Shown here piece by piece: positions 6,181 to 15,079 of a stretch of DNA of 43,906 nt (positions within the stretch are counted from its first letter, which is position 1; each line of letters begins with the position of its first letter). Source of the DNA: Aerococcaceae bacterium. GTDB taxonomy: Bacteria > Bacillota > Bacilli > Lactobacillales > Aerococcaceae. The translations under genes were made by a program, and so were the position numbers. The stretch is taken from positions 1-43,906 of the forward strand of contig JAUNEB010000008.1 of assembly GCA_030525795.1 (NCBI GenBank), written 5' to 3'. The notes below the pieces were generated by a model. The model did not search any database. It was given only the letters and a program-made list of their open reading frames with translations, and was not told where the DNA came from.

Positions 6181-7921
6181 ACATTTTTTGTTGCATGCGA
6201 TACATATTCGCATAGCGTCCATTTTGTTGTAAGAGTTCCGTATGCGTGCCACGTTCGACGATTTCGCCTTCGTGCAACACCAATATTTGGTCTGCTGATT
6301 GAATCGTTGATAAGCGGTGCGCAATAATGAAGGTGGTACGCCCTTTTTTGACGACGTTCATCGCGTTTTGAATAATTTCTTCTGTTTCGGTATCAATATG
6401 CGACGTCGCTTCGTCAAGTATCAAAATTTTTGGGTCTGCTGCTAATGTTCTCGCAAAGGCAATGAGTTGGCGTTCTCCGCTTGAAAAGCTGTTGCCTTTT
6501 TCGATAACGGGTTCATCAATCCCTTTAGAAAGGCGGTTCAACATATCTGTTGCACCAACTTTTTCTAAAGAATCAAGAATTCTTTCTCGTGAAATGTTTG
6601 GGTTATCCATTGCCACGTTGGAGGCGATGGTCCCTGTGAACAAGTACGGGTCTTGCAATACAATGCCCATGTCGCTCCGCACACTTTCACGATTATAAAG
6701 CGAAATATCTTGTCCATCAATTAGAATTCTGCCTTGTTGCGGGTCATAAAATCGAAATAGCAAGTTCATGATCGAGCTTTTGCCTGAACCAGTATGCCCA
6801 ACTAATGCGACAGTTTCGCCTTTGTTTGCTTGAATTTGAATATTTTTGAGGACAGGCGTGTCTTCTTGATAACCGAAGGAAACATTTTCAAAGGTGACGA
6901 CTCCGTCATTGACGGTTAATTGCAAGTCTGTATCTTGTTCCTGCTGCGCATCAAGTAGCTCCAATAGGCGTCGACCCGTTGTCAAAGTACGCTGCAACCC
7001 TGGCATTAAGCGCACTAACATGCCCAAACTGTTGAATAATCGCTCTGTGTAGTTGATACACGCAAACAACAATCCCGCAGTCACCCCGGTTGCTCCTCCT
7101 AAAAATTGATAGCCTGCTACACTCAAAATCAAGATGAAAAAGAAACGTTTCAAAACTTCTACTAAGTTCCAACTAATGGTGGCGTCAACTTTGACAAAAG
7201 TTTTGTCGGAGTTAAACATTTGTAACGCAACATTTTCAAAACGTTCACTAAATACATCTTCTTGGCCGAATAATTGGATGATAGTGCTGCCGTTCATTGT
7301 TTCGTTGACGAGCGTGTTGACGTTACTTTGCGCTTCGTAATAAACACCCATTTCTTTTTCGGTACGACTAGTATAAATTCTTTGCCAAATCAAAAATACA
7401 GGAATGAGCCCTACCAAAATCAAGCCGAGCCACACATTCAAATAAAAAACAATGAGGTAAATGAACAGTACAGGAAATAAATTCGTCAATATTTGTGACA
7501 CAATATTCCCATAAAATTGGCTGCGTAAAGTTTCGGTATCATTGACAATACGCGCTGAAATTTTGCCTGCAGGTTTGTCATCAAAATAAGAAATCGGTAA
7601 ATTTTGCATAGTGTCGTATGCCAAGTTACGCAAATATTCTGCAATACGGTTGGCACATTTCATCAAAATGCGCACCGCGACGTAACTGATTGCATTAGCG
7701 ACAATCGTCAACCCAAAATATAAAGCAAGCAACATGAGCACCTGTCCCACATTTAACGCTTTTCCTGAAACAATCGGCGCTAGTTCATGGTCAATAACAA
7801 ATTGCAACAATAGCGGCAGTCCTTGTTGAATTGCACTTGTTGTCATTAGCAGTACGATACCAACAATGAACAGTGAACGCACGACTTTAATATACGTGAA
7901 TAATCGTAAGGCTATTTTCAT
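6179..7921 (-). CDS. ABC exporter half-transporter with consensus ATPase site (second of pair)
   Basis: A 580-residue membrane-ATPase fusion: six-helix exporter domain (about residues 1-320), then the nucleotide-binding domain with Walker A GHTGSGKSS, VLQDPYLFTGTI, an altered signature NSFSSGERQLIAFAR, Walker B ILILDEATS with the catalytic Glu, and the switch His in IIAHRLST. It pairs with the gene at 7918-9645, whose Walker B ends in Asp; one consensus plus one degenerate site is the hallmark of heterodimeric exporters such as BmrCD, LmrCD, EfrCD and PatAB. Such pumps export drugs or other amphipathic compounds; the substrate here is unknown. The ATG overlaps the upstream stop by 4 bp. Expression is probably controlled by the leader-peptide attenuator at 9681-9813. 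Confidence 0.9.
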   Translation of the reverse strand: MKIALRLFTYIKVVRSLFIVGIVLLMTTSAIQQGLPLLLQFVIDHELAPIVSGKALNVGQVLMLLALYFGLTIVANAISYVAVRILMKCANRIAEYLRNLAYDTMQNLPISYFDDKPAGKISARIVNDTETLRSQFYGNIVSQILTNLFPVLFIYLIVFYLNVWLGLILVGLIPVFLIWQRIYTSRTEKEMGVYYEAQSNVNTLVNETMNGSTIIQLFGQEDVFSERFENVALQMFNSDKTFVKVDATISWNLVEVLKRFFFILILSVAGYQFLGGATGVTAGLLFACINYTERLFNSLGMLVRLMPGLQRTLTTGRRLLELLDAQQEQDTDLQLTVNDGVVTFENVSFGYQEDTPVLKNIQIQANKGETVALVGHTGSGKSSIMNLLFRFYDPQQGRILIDGQDISLYNRESVRSDMGIVLQDPYLFTGTIASNVAMDNPNISRERILDSLEKVGATDMLNRLSKGIDEPVIEKGNSFSSGERQLIAFARTLAADPKILILDEATSHIDTETEEIIQNAMNVVKKGRTTFIIAHRLSTIQSADQILVLHEGEIVERGTHTELLQQNGRYANMYRMQQKM

Positions 7922-9645
7922 GCGGATTCCTCCTCTAATTGTTGACGTTCATATTGTTCGTAGTACCAACCTTTTTGGGCGAGCAAATCATCAGGTGTTC
8001 CTTCTTCGACGATGCGCCCTTCATCTAACACGATGACCCAATCGGCGTGGCTCACAGCAGAAAGGCGATGCGTCACAATAATATTTGTTTTGCCTTCGCG
8101 AAGCGCTTGAATGTTCTCGATAATAATTCGCTCGGTACGCGCATCGACGGCCGATAACGAATCATCCAATATCAAAATGGCGGGGTCTTTAATAAACGCG
8201 CGCGCAATGGAAATCCGTTGTTTTTGGCCGCCCGAAATGGACACACCTTTCTCGCCGACAAGCGTTTCGTAACCGTCTTTCATACGCAATAAATCTTGCG
8301 AAAAAGCTGCAGCTGCTACGGAATAATCGACTTCTTTTTGGCTAGCATTGGCTTTGCCGACTTCAATATTTGCCTGAACTGTCCGCGAAAATAGCACGTG
8401 TTCTTGTGGAACATAGCCCATTTGTTGTTCGACAGATTGGCGTTGGTAATGCGTAATCGGCTGTCCATTTACCAAAAATTCTCCTGTCCCAGCAGGATAT
8501 TGACGCAATAATTGGCGAACGAGTGTCGTTTTGCCACTACCCGTTTTGCCGACGATGCCGAGCGTTTGTCCTTGTTTAAGCGTGATATTAAGATTTTGCA
8601 AAACAGGCGCCGCACTGCCTTGATAACTGAACGAGTAATCTTTGAAGCGAATTTCTTTAGGAACTTCGAGTATAGCATTGCCATCGGGTTCCATTTCGTC
8701 TGTCGTCGTTAATAATTCGAGCAATTTTCCGAATGCAATTGAACCGGATTGATAAATCAAAATAAAATCTGCCATCATCCACATTGGGTCAATCAATAAT
8801 AGAGAGTAAAGTTGCAACGCCACAACATCGCCGAGCTGAAGGGTTCCTTGTTGCATGAAGTAACCACCTAATCCGATAATTGATATCGTCCCAATGGCGA
8901 TAAACACATTGGATAGACGGCCATACATGGCTTGATAGTACATAATTTTGTCGGCTTTTTGGGCGAGTTGTGCTGTTTTTTGTTGAAAACGCGCTGCGCC
9001 AAGTTCTTTTTTGCCGTAAGCTCTTGTCACGCGAATGCCTTCGACGACTTCCAATACTTCGTTACTTAAATTAGCGACCGCTTCACGGTTCTCTTCAATG
9101 ACAACTTCTTGTAAAGTGCCGATTTTGACGACAAGGCCGCCCATAATAATAAACGGAATAATGGCAACGAGTGTAATTTTCCAAGAAATCGCGAACATTG
9201 TCGGAATCAACACTAAAATGGTCGCAATCGTAAAAAGTAAACTCATCAAGCCGTAGCCTAGCAATTCCGAAACATCATTGATATCGTTTGTAAAGCGTGT
9301 CATCATATCGCCTGAACGAAACTTCTCATAAAATGGAATACGCATTTTAATAATTTTTCGGAATAGGCGCATACGTAATTCGTGCTTGTATTTGGATGAA
9401 GTAGTGTAAAGCAGACGAATCCACGCATATTGCGCCACATAACTAATAATCGTAATCAAGGCAAGTGTGCCTAACAATTGATATAAGCGCGGCAATGTCA
9501 ACTCATTGGCCGAAATCGCGTTGATAGTTTTTTGTACGATTTTGGTTGGAATCATTGCGACGCCGTAATCAATTGCCAAGAACACAAGTGTCAGCAAGTA
9601 AATCTTTTTGTGTTGTTTAATATAGTTCCATAATTCTTGTATCAT
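7918..9645 (-). CDS. ABC exporter half-transporter with degenerate ATPase site (first of pair)
   Basis: A 575-residue protein with an exporter membrane domain (IPFYEKFRSGDMMTRFTNDI is typical), then Walker A GKTGSGKTT, VPQEHVLFSRTV, canonical signature VSISGGQKQRISIARA and Walker B LILDDSLSAVD. The residue after the Walker B Asp is Asp rather than Glu, so this subunit supplies the weak catalytic site of the heterodimer. The frame is open to 9693, but I start at the ATG at 9645: it has an AAGGAGG site 7 nt upstream, and the upstream residues (MSFFSCKKTKGEKED) would translate that site. First structural gene after the leader peptide and its terminator. Confidence 0.9.
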   Translation of the reverse strand: MIQELWNYIKQHKKIYLLTLVFLAIDYGVAMIPTKIVQKTINAISANELTLPRLYQLLGTLALITIISYVAQYAWIRLLYTTSSKYKHELRMRLFRKIIKMRIPFYEKFRSGDMMTRFTNDINDVSELLGYGLMSLLFTIATILVLIPTMFAISWKITLVAIIPFIIMGGLVVKIGTLQEVVIEENREAVANLSNEVLEVVEGIRVTRAYGKKELGAARFQQKTAQLAQKADKIMYYQAMYGRLSNVFIAIGTISIIGLGGYFMQQGTLQLGDVVALQLYSLLLIDPMWMMADFILIYQSGSIAFGKLLELLTTTDEMEPDGNAILEVPKEIRFKDYSFSYQGSAAPVLQNLNITLKQGQTLGIVGKTGSGKTTLVRQLLRQYPAGTGEFLVNGQPITHYQRQSVEQQMGYVPQEHVLFSRTVQANIEVGKANASQKEVDYSVAAAAFSQDLLRMKDGYETLVGEKGVSISGGQKQRISIARAFIKDPAILILDDSLSAVDARTERIIIENIQALREGKTNIIVTHRLSAVSHADWVIVLDEGRIVEEGTPDDLLAQKGWYYEQYERQQLEEESA

Positions 9646-9680
9646 AAAATCCTCCTTTTCCCCTTTTGTTTTTTTGCACG

Positions 9681-9723
9681 AAAAAAAGCTCACAGAAAAT
9701 GACGAGAAGCCATTTCTATGAGC
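9681..9723 (-). terminator. Attenuator terminator between leader peptide and ABC exporter genes
   Basis: Minus-strand stem GCTCATAGAAATG (9711-9723) against CATTTTCTGTGAGC (9688-9701), with one bulge and a 9-nt loop, followed by seven T residues (9681-9687). It lies between leader stop codon and first exporter gene, so it must be read through for expression. The 3' arm (9692-9700) can instead pair over 9 bp, with one G-U, with leader codons 13-15 (9753-9761), giving an antiterminator candidate. Confidence 0.8.
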
Positions 9724-9728
9724 CTAAA

Positions 9729-9797
9729 TTACGCGCATACGAACTGAAAGGGATCTTCTGTCGGTCTATTATTGTAATTGTAACGTACGATTAACAT
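9729..9797 (-). CDS. Leader peptide of the ABC exporter operon (22 aa)
   Basis: A short frame beginning MLIVRYNYNN and ending DPFQFVCA, with a GGGGG ribosome binding site (9805-9809) 7 nt before the ATG at 9797. It sits between the operon promoter and an intrinsic terminator whose 5' arm begins only 6 nt after the stop codon. This is the layout of ribosome-mediated attenuation known for bmrB-bmrCD and several antibiotic-resistance genes: ribosome position on the leader decides whether the terminator forms. Two competing pairings support it: codons 13-15 against the terminator 3' arm, and CCCTTTC of codons 16-18 (9746-9752) against GAAAGGG of its own ribosome binding site (9807-9813). There is no similarity I recognise for the peptide itself, and the inducing signal is unknown. 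Confidence 0.7.
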   Translation of the reverse strand: MLIVRYNYNNRPTEDPFQFVCA

Positions 9798-9830
9798 GAC
9801 ACATCCCCCTTTCTTTCATTGATGTTTCAA

Positions 9831-9839
9831 ATTATAGCA
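9831..9839 (-). promoter_or_regulatory. Promoter of leader peptide and ABC exporter operon
   Basis: Consensus -10 TATAAT (9831-9836) with TGC in front (extended -10). No good -35 at 17 nt. It is divergent from and 35 bp away from the efp -10. Confidence 0.65.
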
Positions 9840-9846
9840 TATTTTT

Positions 9847-9876
9847 TTGCAAAAAACTAGTAAGATATGATACAAT
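9847..9876 (+). promoter_or_regulatory. Promoter of efp
   Basis: -35 TTGCAA (9847-9852), 18-nt spacer, -10 TACAAT (9871-9876) preceded by TGA. Confidence 0.6.
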
Positions 9877-9911
9877 ATACAAGGAAAATTTATTATAAAG
9901 GAGCAATACCT

Positions 9912-10475
9912 ATGATTAGTGTAAGTGATTTGAAAGCTGGTATGACATTTATCCAAGACGGCAAACTATGGAAAGTGTTAGAAATCAGCCACCACAAACC
10001 AGGGAAAGGCAATACGATTATGCGTATGAAAATCCGTGACATTCGTAACAACTCAACCGTTGATACTACAATGCGTCCGGATGACAAAGTAGAACGTGCA
10101 ATCATCGATACGAAAGATGTGCAATATTTGTACAGCCAAGACGGCACCGAAGTGTTCATGGATTTGGAAACATACGAACAATACGAAATTCCACATGACG
10201 CTATCGAAAACGAAATGAAATACTTGTTAGAAAATGCTGAAGTAAAAATTCAATTTTACGGCGCTGAAGTGATTGGCGTTCAATTACCTTCAACCGTTGT
10301 CCTACAAGTAACAGAAACACAACCTTCTATTAAAGGCGCAACAGTTTCTGGTTCTGGCAAGCCTGCAACAATGGAAACTGGCTTAGTCGTGAACGTTCCT
10401 GACTTCGTTGAAACTGGCGAATACTTAATCGTCAACACCGCTGAAGGTACTTATAGCGGCCGCGCGAATAAATAA
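9912..10475 (+). CDS. efp: Translation elongation factor P
   Basis: A 187-residue EF-P, which binds ribosomes stalled on consecutive prolines and speeds peptide-bond formation. The KOW-like N-terminal domain begins [20 protein letters not shown], and the loop HHKPGKGNT carries Lys32, the position that is modified in many bacteria (5-aminopentanol in Bacillus). The C-terminal OB domain ends [24 protein letters not shown]. The frame is open further upstream (9867), but the AAAGGAG site 8 nt before the ATG at 9912 and the family's normal length of about 185 residues fix the start. Single-gene unit with its own promoter and a 15-bp terminator. Confidence 0.97.
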   Translation: MISVSDLKAGMTFIQDGKLWKVLEISHHKPGKGNTIMRMKIRDIRNNSTVDTTMRPDDKVERAIIDTKDVQYLYSQDGTEVFMDLETYEQYEIPHDAIENEMKYLLENAEVKIQFYGAEVIGVQLPSTVVLQVTETQPSIKGATVSGSGKPATMETGLVVNVPDFVETGEYLIVNTAEGTYSGRANK

Positions 10476-10480
10476 TGCTG

Positions 10481-10517
10481 AAACACACTATTCAATCTAG
10501 TTGAATAGTGTGTTTTT
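10481..10517 (+). terminator. Terminator of efp
   Basis: AAACACACTATTCAA (10481-10495) and its exact inverse (10501-10515) with a 5-nt loop, ending in T residues. The A-run on the left means it could also stop minus-strand transcripts from the rsgA-like gene. Confidence 0.9.
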
Positions 10518-10548
10518 ATATTCTGTAAATATATCTGAATAATATTTT

Positions 10549-11544
10549 TTATTTAATATACTTCATCTCTCTTTTCATTTTAGGCTTTTTTTTATGTTGC
10601 CTATCTTGTTCATAGCGATTAAATTTTCTCATTTTTTCTTTATTGTACAGGTATCGCTCAAATTTTTCTTGTGTCAATTCCCCGTTTTGTATCGCTTGTT
10701 GAACAGCACAGTTGGGTTCTGTTTGATGCTGACAATTTGAAAATTTACATCTTTTACTTATTTCTAAAATATCGTCGTATAAAATACCTGAATTTACCTC
10801 AGCTTGTGTATCAATCCCTTTGAATCCTGGTGTATCGATTAAATAATAGTGATACTTTGGTAAATAAATGAAATAACTTGAAGTTGTTGTATGTTTTCCT
10901 TTGCCATCAGTTCTAACTTCTCCAACCTTTTGAACTTCTTCCTGTAATAAAGCATTAATTAAACTAGATTTACCCGCACCTGAGCTCCCAATAAATAAAC
11001 CTATTTTTTCTTTATTGAATATTCTTGATAAAACAGTCAGTGAATTCTCGTCAAATATGCTCACAATGTGTACGCCGATATTGGGATATAATCGAAGAAC
11101 TTCTTGTTTGAAATACTTACAGTTTTCATTCAAATCTCCCTTTGTCAATATGATATGCAACTCAACATTCGGCTGATTAAAAACGAGAATATACCGCTCT
11201 AATTTTGATAATGTTAAGCGCTGATCAGCTGCCATCAAAATAAATACTTGATGCACATTAGTTGCTATTATTTGTTCATCATCTATTTGTTTAAAACTTT
11301 TACTTGTATGATTTACAGATTTTTTTATAACACTCGTTCTTTCAAGACTACGCATAATGTAACGCTTTTGGTCAAAATCTATTAATTCAACTGCATCACC
11401 AACATAATAATCACAGCCATGTGGTATTTTTTCAACAGTAAGAATCTTTCCGTGTTTTGTGGCAACAAGGTAAGTTTCACGATATTCTGTCAAAATTCTT
11501 CCGATATTTTCTCCATCATATTGAGATAATAAATAGTCACTCAT
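10549..11544 (-). CDS. rsgA: RsgA-type (YjeQ/CpgA) circularly permuted ribosomal GTPase
   Basis: A 331-residue GTPase. An N-terminal OB-like domain (1-70) is followed by a permuted G domain: G4 TKGD at 134-137, then G1 GSSGAGKSS (186-194), a KGKHTTTSS switch and G3 DTPG (237-240). The C-terminal zinc motif has C266, C271, H273 and C279. RsgA proteins act late in 30S subunit maturation. The lysine-rich tail KKKPKMKREMKYIK could bind RNA. The ATG at 11544 has an AAAGGAG site. The gene and its flanks are clearly more AT-rich than the neighbouring efp and gat genes, and it is not in the usual place with prpC/prkC or rpe, so it may be a second, transferred copy rather than the housekeeping one; that is inference. 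Confidence 0.85.
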   Translation of the reverse strand: MSDYLLSQYDGENIGRILTEYRETYLVATKHGKILTVEKIPHGCDYYVGDAVELIDFDQKRYIMRSLERTSVIKKSVNHTSKSFKQIDDEQIIATNVHQVFILMAADQRLTLSKLERYILVFNQPNVELHIILTKGDLNENCKYFKQEVLRLYPNIGVHIVSIFDENSLTVLSRIFNKEKIGLFIGSSGAGKSSLINALLQEEVQKVGEVRTDGKGKHTTTSSYFIYLPKYHYYLIDTPGFKGIDTQAEVNSGILYDDILEISKRCKFSNCQHQTEPNCAVQQAIQNGELTQEKFERYLYNKEKMRKFNRYEQDRQHKKKPKMKREMKYIK

Positions 11545-11663
11545 TGCCTTCTCCTTTAATATAAAATAATAAATGTTAAATTTTCAGATATAGTCAAACA
11601 ATAATGTCACTTCTTATTCTAGTTCATAAAGTATAGTTTTGTCCATTGTTTATTATGTATTGT

Positions 11664-11692
11664 ATTATATAGAGATAAATCGTTGAATTCAA
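11664..11692 (-). promoter_or_regulatory. Promoter of the rsgA-type gene
   Basis: -35 TTGAAT (11687-11692), 17-nt spacer, -10 TATAAT (11664-11669). Predicted start near 11657 gives an unusually long leader of about 113 nt before the ATG at 11544. Confidence 0.6.
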
Positions 11693-11817
11693 TATTTTAT
11701 CACTATAATTGCTAACAAATACTCCCCACTATACATTTATAAGATTGTAATTAATAAAAAATTTTATTCATCTTTAGTAATGTAGTTTAGATAATTGATT
11801 TCCAGGTAAAATTCCAT
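11693..11817. other. AT-rich gap between rsgA-type promoter and gat terminator
   Basis: No gene, hairpin or second promoter that I can support. Together with the 5' leader (11545-11663) it makes the 324-bp space between the rsgA-type gene and gatB. Confidence 0.5.
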
Positions 11818-11859
11818 AAAAAACTCCCCGTAAGTTAGATGTTAGTCTAACTTATGGGG
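11818..11859 (-). terminator. Terminator of the ligA-camS-gatCAB operon
   Basis: CCCCGTAAGTTAGA (11826-11839) pairs with TCTAACTTATGGGG (11846-11859), one G-U pair and a 6-nt loop, followed on the minus strand by a GTTTTTT tract. Confidence 0.9.
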
Positions 11860-11868
11860 ATATTTATA

Positions 11869-13299
11869 TTATAAACGCTGCAATGTTTTCATCAATAGTT
11901 CGTTGACGACTTGCGGGTTCGCTTGGCCTTTGGTTGCTTTCATAATTTGTCCGACGAAGAATCCGACTGCGCGGTCTTTTCCGTTTTTGAAATCTTCGAG
12001 CGATTGGGCGTTGTTCGCGATAATTTCGTCAATGATTGGCTGCAATTGTGCTGGGTCGCTCAATTGAACCATGCCACGTTTGACGACGACTTCTTTAGCA
12101 TCGCCACCTTCTGTTGCCAAAATTTTGAATAATTGTTTGGCAATTTTGGATGAAATGGTGCCGTCTTCGATGAGGTTAATCATTTGTGCTAAGTTTTGTG
12201 GGGTCAAGGCGATGTTTGAGAGTGTCGTTTTCTCGCTGTTGAGGTACGCCGAAACGTCGCCCATGAGCCAGTTAGAAGCGAGTTTTGCATCAGCGCCTGC
12301 TTCAACCGTCGCATCGAAAAAGTCTGACATTTCTTTTGACAAAGTCAAGACCATTGCGTCATAAGCTGGCAAACCAAAGCTGTTGATGTAGCGTTGGCGA
12401 CGCGCGTCTGGCATTTCAGGGATGCTTGCTTTAACCGCATCAATCCATTCTTGTGAAATTGTGACGCGTGGTAAATCTGGCTCTGGGAAATAGCGGTAAT
12501 CCGCGGATCCTTCTTTGACGCGCATGAGTAGCGTTTTGCCCGTTGATTCGTCATAGCGGCGTGTTTCTTGCTGAATGATGCCGCCCGAACGCAAGACTTC
12601 TGCTTGACGTTTTTCTTCGAATTCTAAGCCTTTGCGAACAAAATTGAAGCTGTTTAAGTTTTTCAGTTCGGTTTTGGTGCCGAATTTTTCTTGTCCAAAT
12701 GGGCGCAAGGAAATGTTAGCATCGCAACGCATAGAGCCTTCTTCCATTTTAACGTCGGAAACGTCGGTGTACATAATTTTTTCGCGCAAAGCTTCTAAGT
12801 AAGCATATGCTTCTTCTGGCGAACGCATGTCAGCTTCAGACACGATTTCGATGAGCGGCGTGCCTTGACGGTTCAAGTCAACATACGAATAGCCGTCTGT
12901 GCCATGTGTATTTTTACCAGCATCTTCTTCCAAATGCAAGCGTTCAATGCGAATTCGCTTCGTTTCGCCACCGACTTCAATGTCAATCCAACCGTTGTAG
13001 CCAATTGGCTGGTCGAATTGTGAGATTTGGTACGCTTTGGGATTGTCTGGGTAAAAATAATTTTTGCGGTCAAATTTCATGTCGCGCGCAATTTCGCAGT
13101 TTAAAGCAAGCGCCGCACGCATGCCAAATTCAATCGCACGATGATTGACGACAGGCAACACGCCTGGATAGCCCCAGTCAATTTCGTTCGTATTAGTATT
13201 CGGATCTGCTCCAAAATGCGCTGGCGACGGGCTAAACATTTTGGAATCGGTTTTCAATTCAACGTGGACTTCTAATCCAATAATCGTTTCAAAATTCAT
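11869..13299 (-). CDS. gatB: Asp/Glu-tRNA amidotransferase subunit B
   Basis: A 476-residue subunit that binds misacylated Glu-tRNA(Gln)/Asp-tRNA(Asn), phosphorylates the side chain and receives ammonia from GatA. The N-terminus has the family block [16 protein letters not shown], then [18 protein letters not shown], and a Yqey-type helical tail (from about residue 330) that grips the tRNA. Length is normal. Start ATG at 13299 with GGAGGTTAG upstream, 12 bp after gatA. Last gene of the operon; the presence of gatCAB implies the organism makes Gln-tRNA (and possibly Asn-tRNA) by the indirect route. Confidence 0.97.
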   Translation of the reverse strand: MNFETIIGLEVHVELKTDSKMFSPSPAHFGADPNTNTNEIDWGYPGVLPVVNHRAIEFGMRAALALNCEIARDMKFDRKNYFYPDNPKAYQISQFDQPIGYNGWIDIEVGGETKRIRIERLHLEEDAGKNTHGTDGYSYVDLNRQGTPLIEIVSEADMRSPEEAYAYLEALREKIMYTDVSDVKMEEGSMRCDANISLRPFGQEKFGTKTELKNLNSFNFVRKGLEFEEKRQAEVLRSGGIIQQETRRYDESTGKTLLMRVKEGSADYRYFPEPDLPRVTISQEWIDAVKASIPEMPDARRQRYINSFGLPAYDAMVLTLSKEMSDFFDATVEAGADAKLASNWLMGDVSAYLNSEKTTLSNIALTPQNLAQMINLIEDGTISSKIAKQLFKILATEGGDAKEVVVKRGMVQLSDPAQLQPIIDEIIANNAQSLEDFKNGKDRAVGFFVGQIMKATKGQANPQVVNELLMKTLQRL

Positions 13300-13311
13300 T
13301 GGTCTAACCTC

Positions 13312-14769
13312 CTAAAAAGTGGGTTTTTGGTTGACGTAATCATGTTGCACTTCAAACGCGTGTGCAGCTTGATAAATCGTTGCTTCGTCGAGCGGTTTAC
13401 CCATGAGCTGTAAGCCGATTGGCAAGCCTTGACGATCAAATCCTGCTGGAATTGAAATCGCAGGAATGCCCACTAAATTCGCCGTAACCGTCAACAAGTC
13501 AGCGACGTACATTTCGATTGGGTCGTTGACACGGCCACCAATTTCGAACGCGGTTGAAGTCGTTGTTGGTCCCATAATTAAATCATAATTTTCGAAGACT
13601 TTTTCAAAATCGCGTTGAATCAATGTACGAACTTGTGCCGCTTTTTTGAAATAAGCGTCGTAATAGCCTGAACTTAAGCTGAAGGTTCCGAGCATAATAC
13701 GGCGTTTGACTTCTTCGCCGAAGCCTTCTGAACGTGACAATACATAGACGTCTTCGAGTGTTTTGGCGGATTGAGAGCGGTAACCATAACGCACCCCATC
13801 AAAACGTTGCAAGTTTGAAGAAGCTTCTGAAGACGCGATAATGTAGTACACGTTGATACCGTATTTTGAATTTGGTAACGACACTTCTTCAACAATTGCG
13901 CCTTGACTGCGGTAAAAATCAGCCGCTTTTTCCATCGCTTGACGAATTTCAAGCGCGATAACGTCATCTTTGTATTCTTTTGGAAAAGCGATTTTCAACC
14001 CGTCAAGTGGTTTGCCGAGTTTAGCTGTGTAATGTGTGTCAAATTCAGGCAAACTCGTTGAGTCACGATGATCATGTCCAGCAATGACTTCCATTAACAA
14101 CGCGTTGTCTTCTACCGTCAAAGTTACAGGCCCGATTTGGTCTAAACTTGAGCCAAATGCAATCAAACCATAGCGCGAAACGGTGCCGTAAGTAGGCTTC
14201 AAGCCAACTGTCCCTGTAAAAGCTGCTGGCTGACGCACACTTCCACCCGTATCACTTCCTAAACTTGCCGGCACTTGGCGCGCGGCTACTGTCGCAGAAG
14301 AACCCGCAGAAGAACCACCTGGTACACGTGTTAAGTCCCAAGGATTGTGCGTTACTTTGAATGCGGAACGCTCTCCAGACGCGCCCATCGCGAATTCATC
14401 TAAGTTGACTTTTCCGACAATAATTGCGCCAGCTTGTTTTAATTTTTCGATGACAGTTGCGTCGTAAGTTGGCACGAAGTCTTCTAATATTTTACTTGCG
14501 GCGGTTGTCGTTAAACCTTCTGTGACAATGTTATCTTTAATCGCAATCGGCACGCCGTTTAATACGGGACTATTTTCGCCATAACCACGCGCGTCCGCTT
14601 CTTGAGCGGCAAGTAATGCCCGTTCTTTGTCCAATGCCAAAAAGGCGCTCACACGTTCATCCGTTGTTTCAATTGCTTGAAACGTGTGCTCTACTAATTG
14701 AACCGCCGTAAAATCGCCAGCTTTCAAACCAGCTTTGATTTCAGTAATTGTTTGTGGAAATTGTGTCAT
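13312..14769 (-). CDS. gatA: Asp/Glu-tRNA amidotransferase subunit A
   Basis: A 485-residue amidase that releases ammonia from glutamine for GatB. The Ser-cisSer-Lys triad is visible: Lys78 in AIKDN, Ser153 in GGSSAGSS and Ser177 in GSDTGGSVRQPA. The glycine/serine-rich signature spans about 150-180. The ATG at 14769 lies 2 bp after the gatC stop with GAGGAAGC in front, indicating coupling with gatC. Confidence 0.97.
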   Translation of the reverse strand: MTQFPQTITEIKAGLKAGDFTAVQLVEHTFQAIETTDERVSAFLALDKERALLAAQEADARGYGENSPVLNGVPIAIKDNIVTEGLTTTAASKILEDFVPTYDATVIEKLKQAGAIIVGKVNLDEFAMGASGERSAFKVTHNPWDLTRVPGGSSAGSSATVAARQVPASLGSDTGGSVRQPAAFTGTVGLKPTYGTVSRYGLIAFGSSLDQIGPVTLTVEDNALLMEVIAGHDHRDSTSLPEFDTHYTAKLGKPLDGLKIAFPKEYKDDVIALEIRQAMEKAADFYRSQGAIVEEVSLPNSKYGINVYYIIASSEASSNLQRFDGVRYGYRSQSAKTLEDVYVLSRSEGFGEEVKRRIMLGTFSLSSGYYDAYFKKAAQVRTLIQRDFEKVFENYDLIMGPTTTSTAFEIGGRVNDPIEMYVADLLTVTANLVGIPAISIPAGFDRQGLPIGLQLMGKPLDEATIYQAAHAFEVQHDYVNQKPTF

Positions 14770-14771
14770 AT

Positions 14772-15068
14772 TTAAGCTTCCTCACTTTCCATAATTGCGG
14801 GTACTTGAATAAATCCGTCTTTAGTCGTTTTGGCGTTGGCTAATAATCTTTCACGTTCGACGCCTACTTGCGCTTTATCTTGACGGAAAACATTGACTAA
14901 TTGATTGCCGTGATACGTTGGTTCAACGCCAGTCGTATCCACTTCTTCCAAATGCTCAACTAATTCCATAATCGCATTAAATTCTTCCGTAAATTGATCC
15001 AATGCATGTTCTTCAAATTTTAGTTTTGCTAATTTAGCAACGTGTTGAATATCATTGCGTGTAATCAT
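14772..15068 (-). CDS. gatC: Asp/Glu-tRNA amidotransferase subunit C
   Basis: A 98-residue small subunit that wraps around GatA and GatB to hold the complex together. The N-terminal pattern ITRNDIQHVAKLAKLKF and central FNAIMELVEHLEEVDTTGVEP are typical. Ribosome binding site AGGAGGAAAA before the ATG at 15068, 11 bp after camS. Confidence 0.95.
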   Translation of the reverse strand: MITRNDIQHVAKLAKLKFEEHALDQFTEEFNAIMELVEHLEEVDTTGVEPTYHGNQLVNVFRQDKAQVGVERERLLANAKTTKDGFIQVPAIMESEEA

Positions 15069-15079
15069 CTTTTTTCCTC

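Noticed and set aside
11614-11646. Ten-codon frame (MDKTILYELE) in the rsgA-type mRNA leader
   Set aside because: No Shine-Dalgarno sequence before the ATG and no terminator hairpin after it, unlike the exporter leader, so attenuation is not supported.
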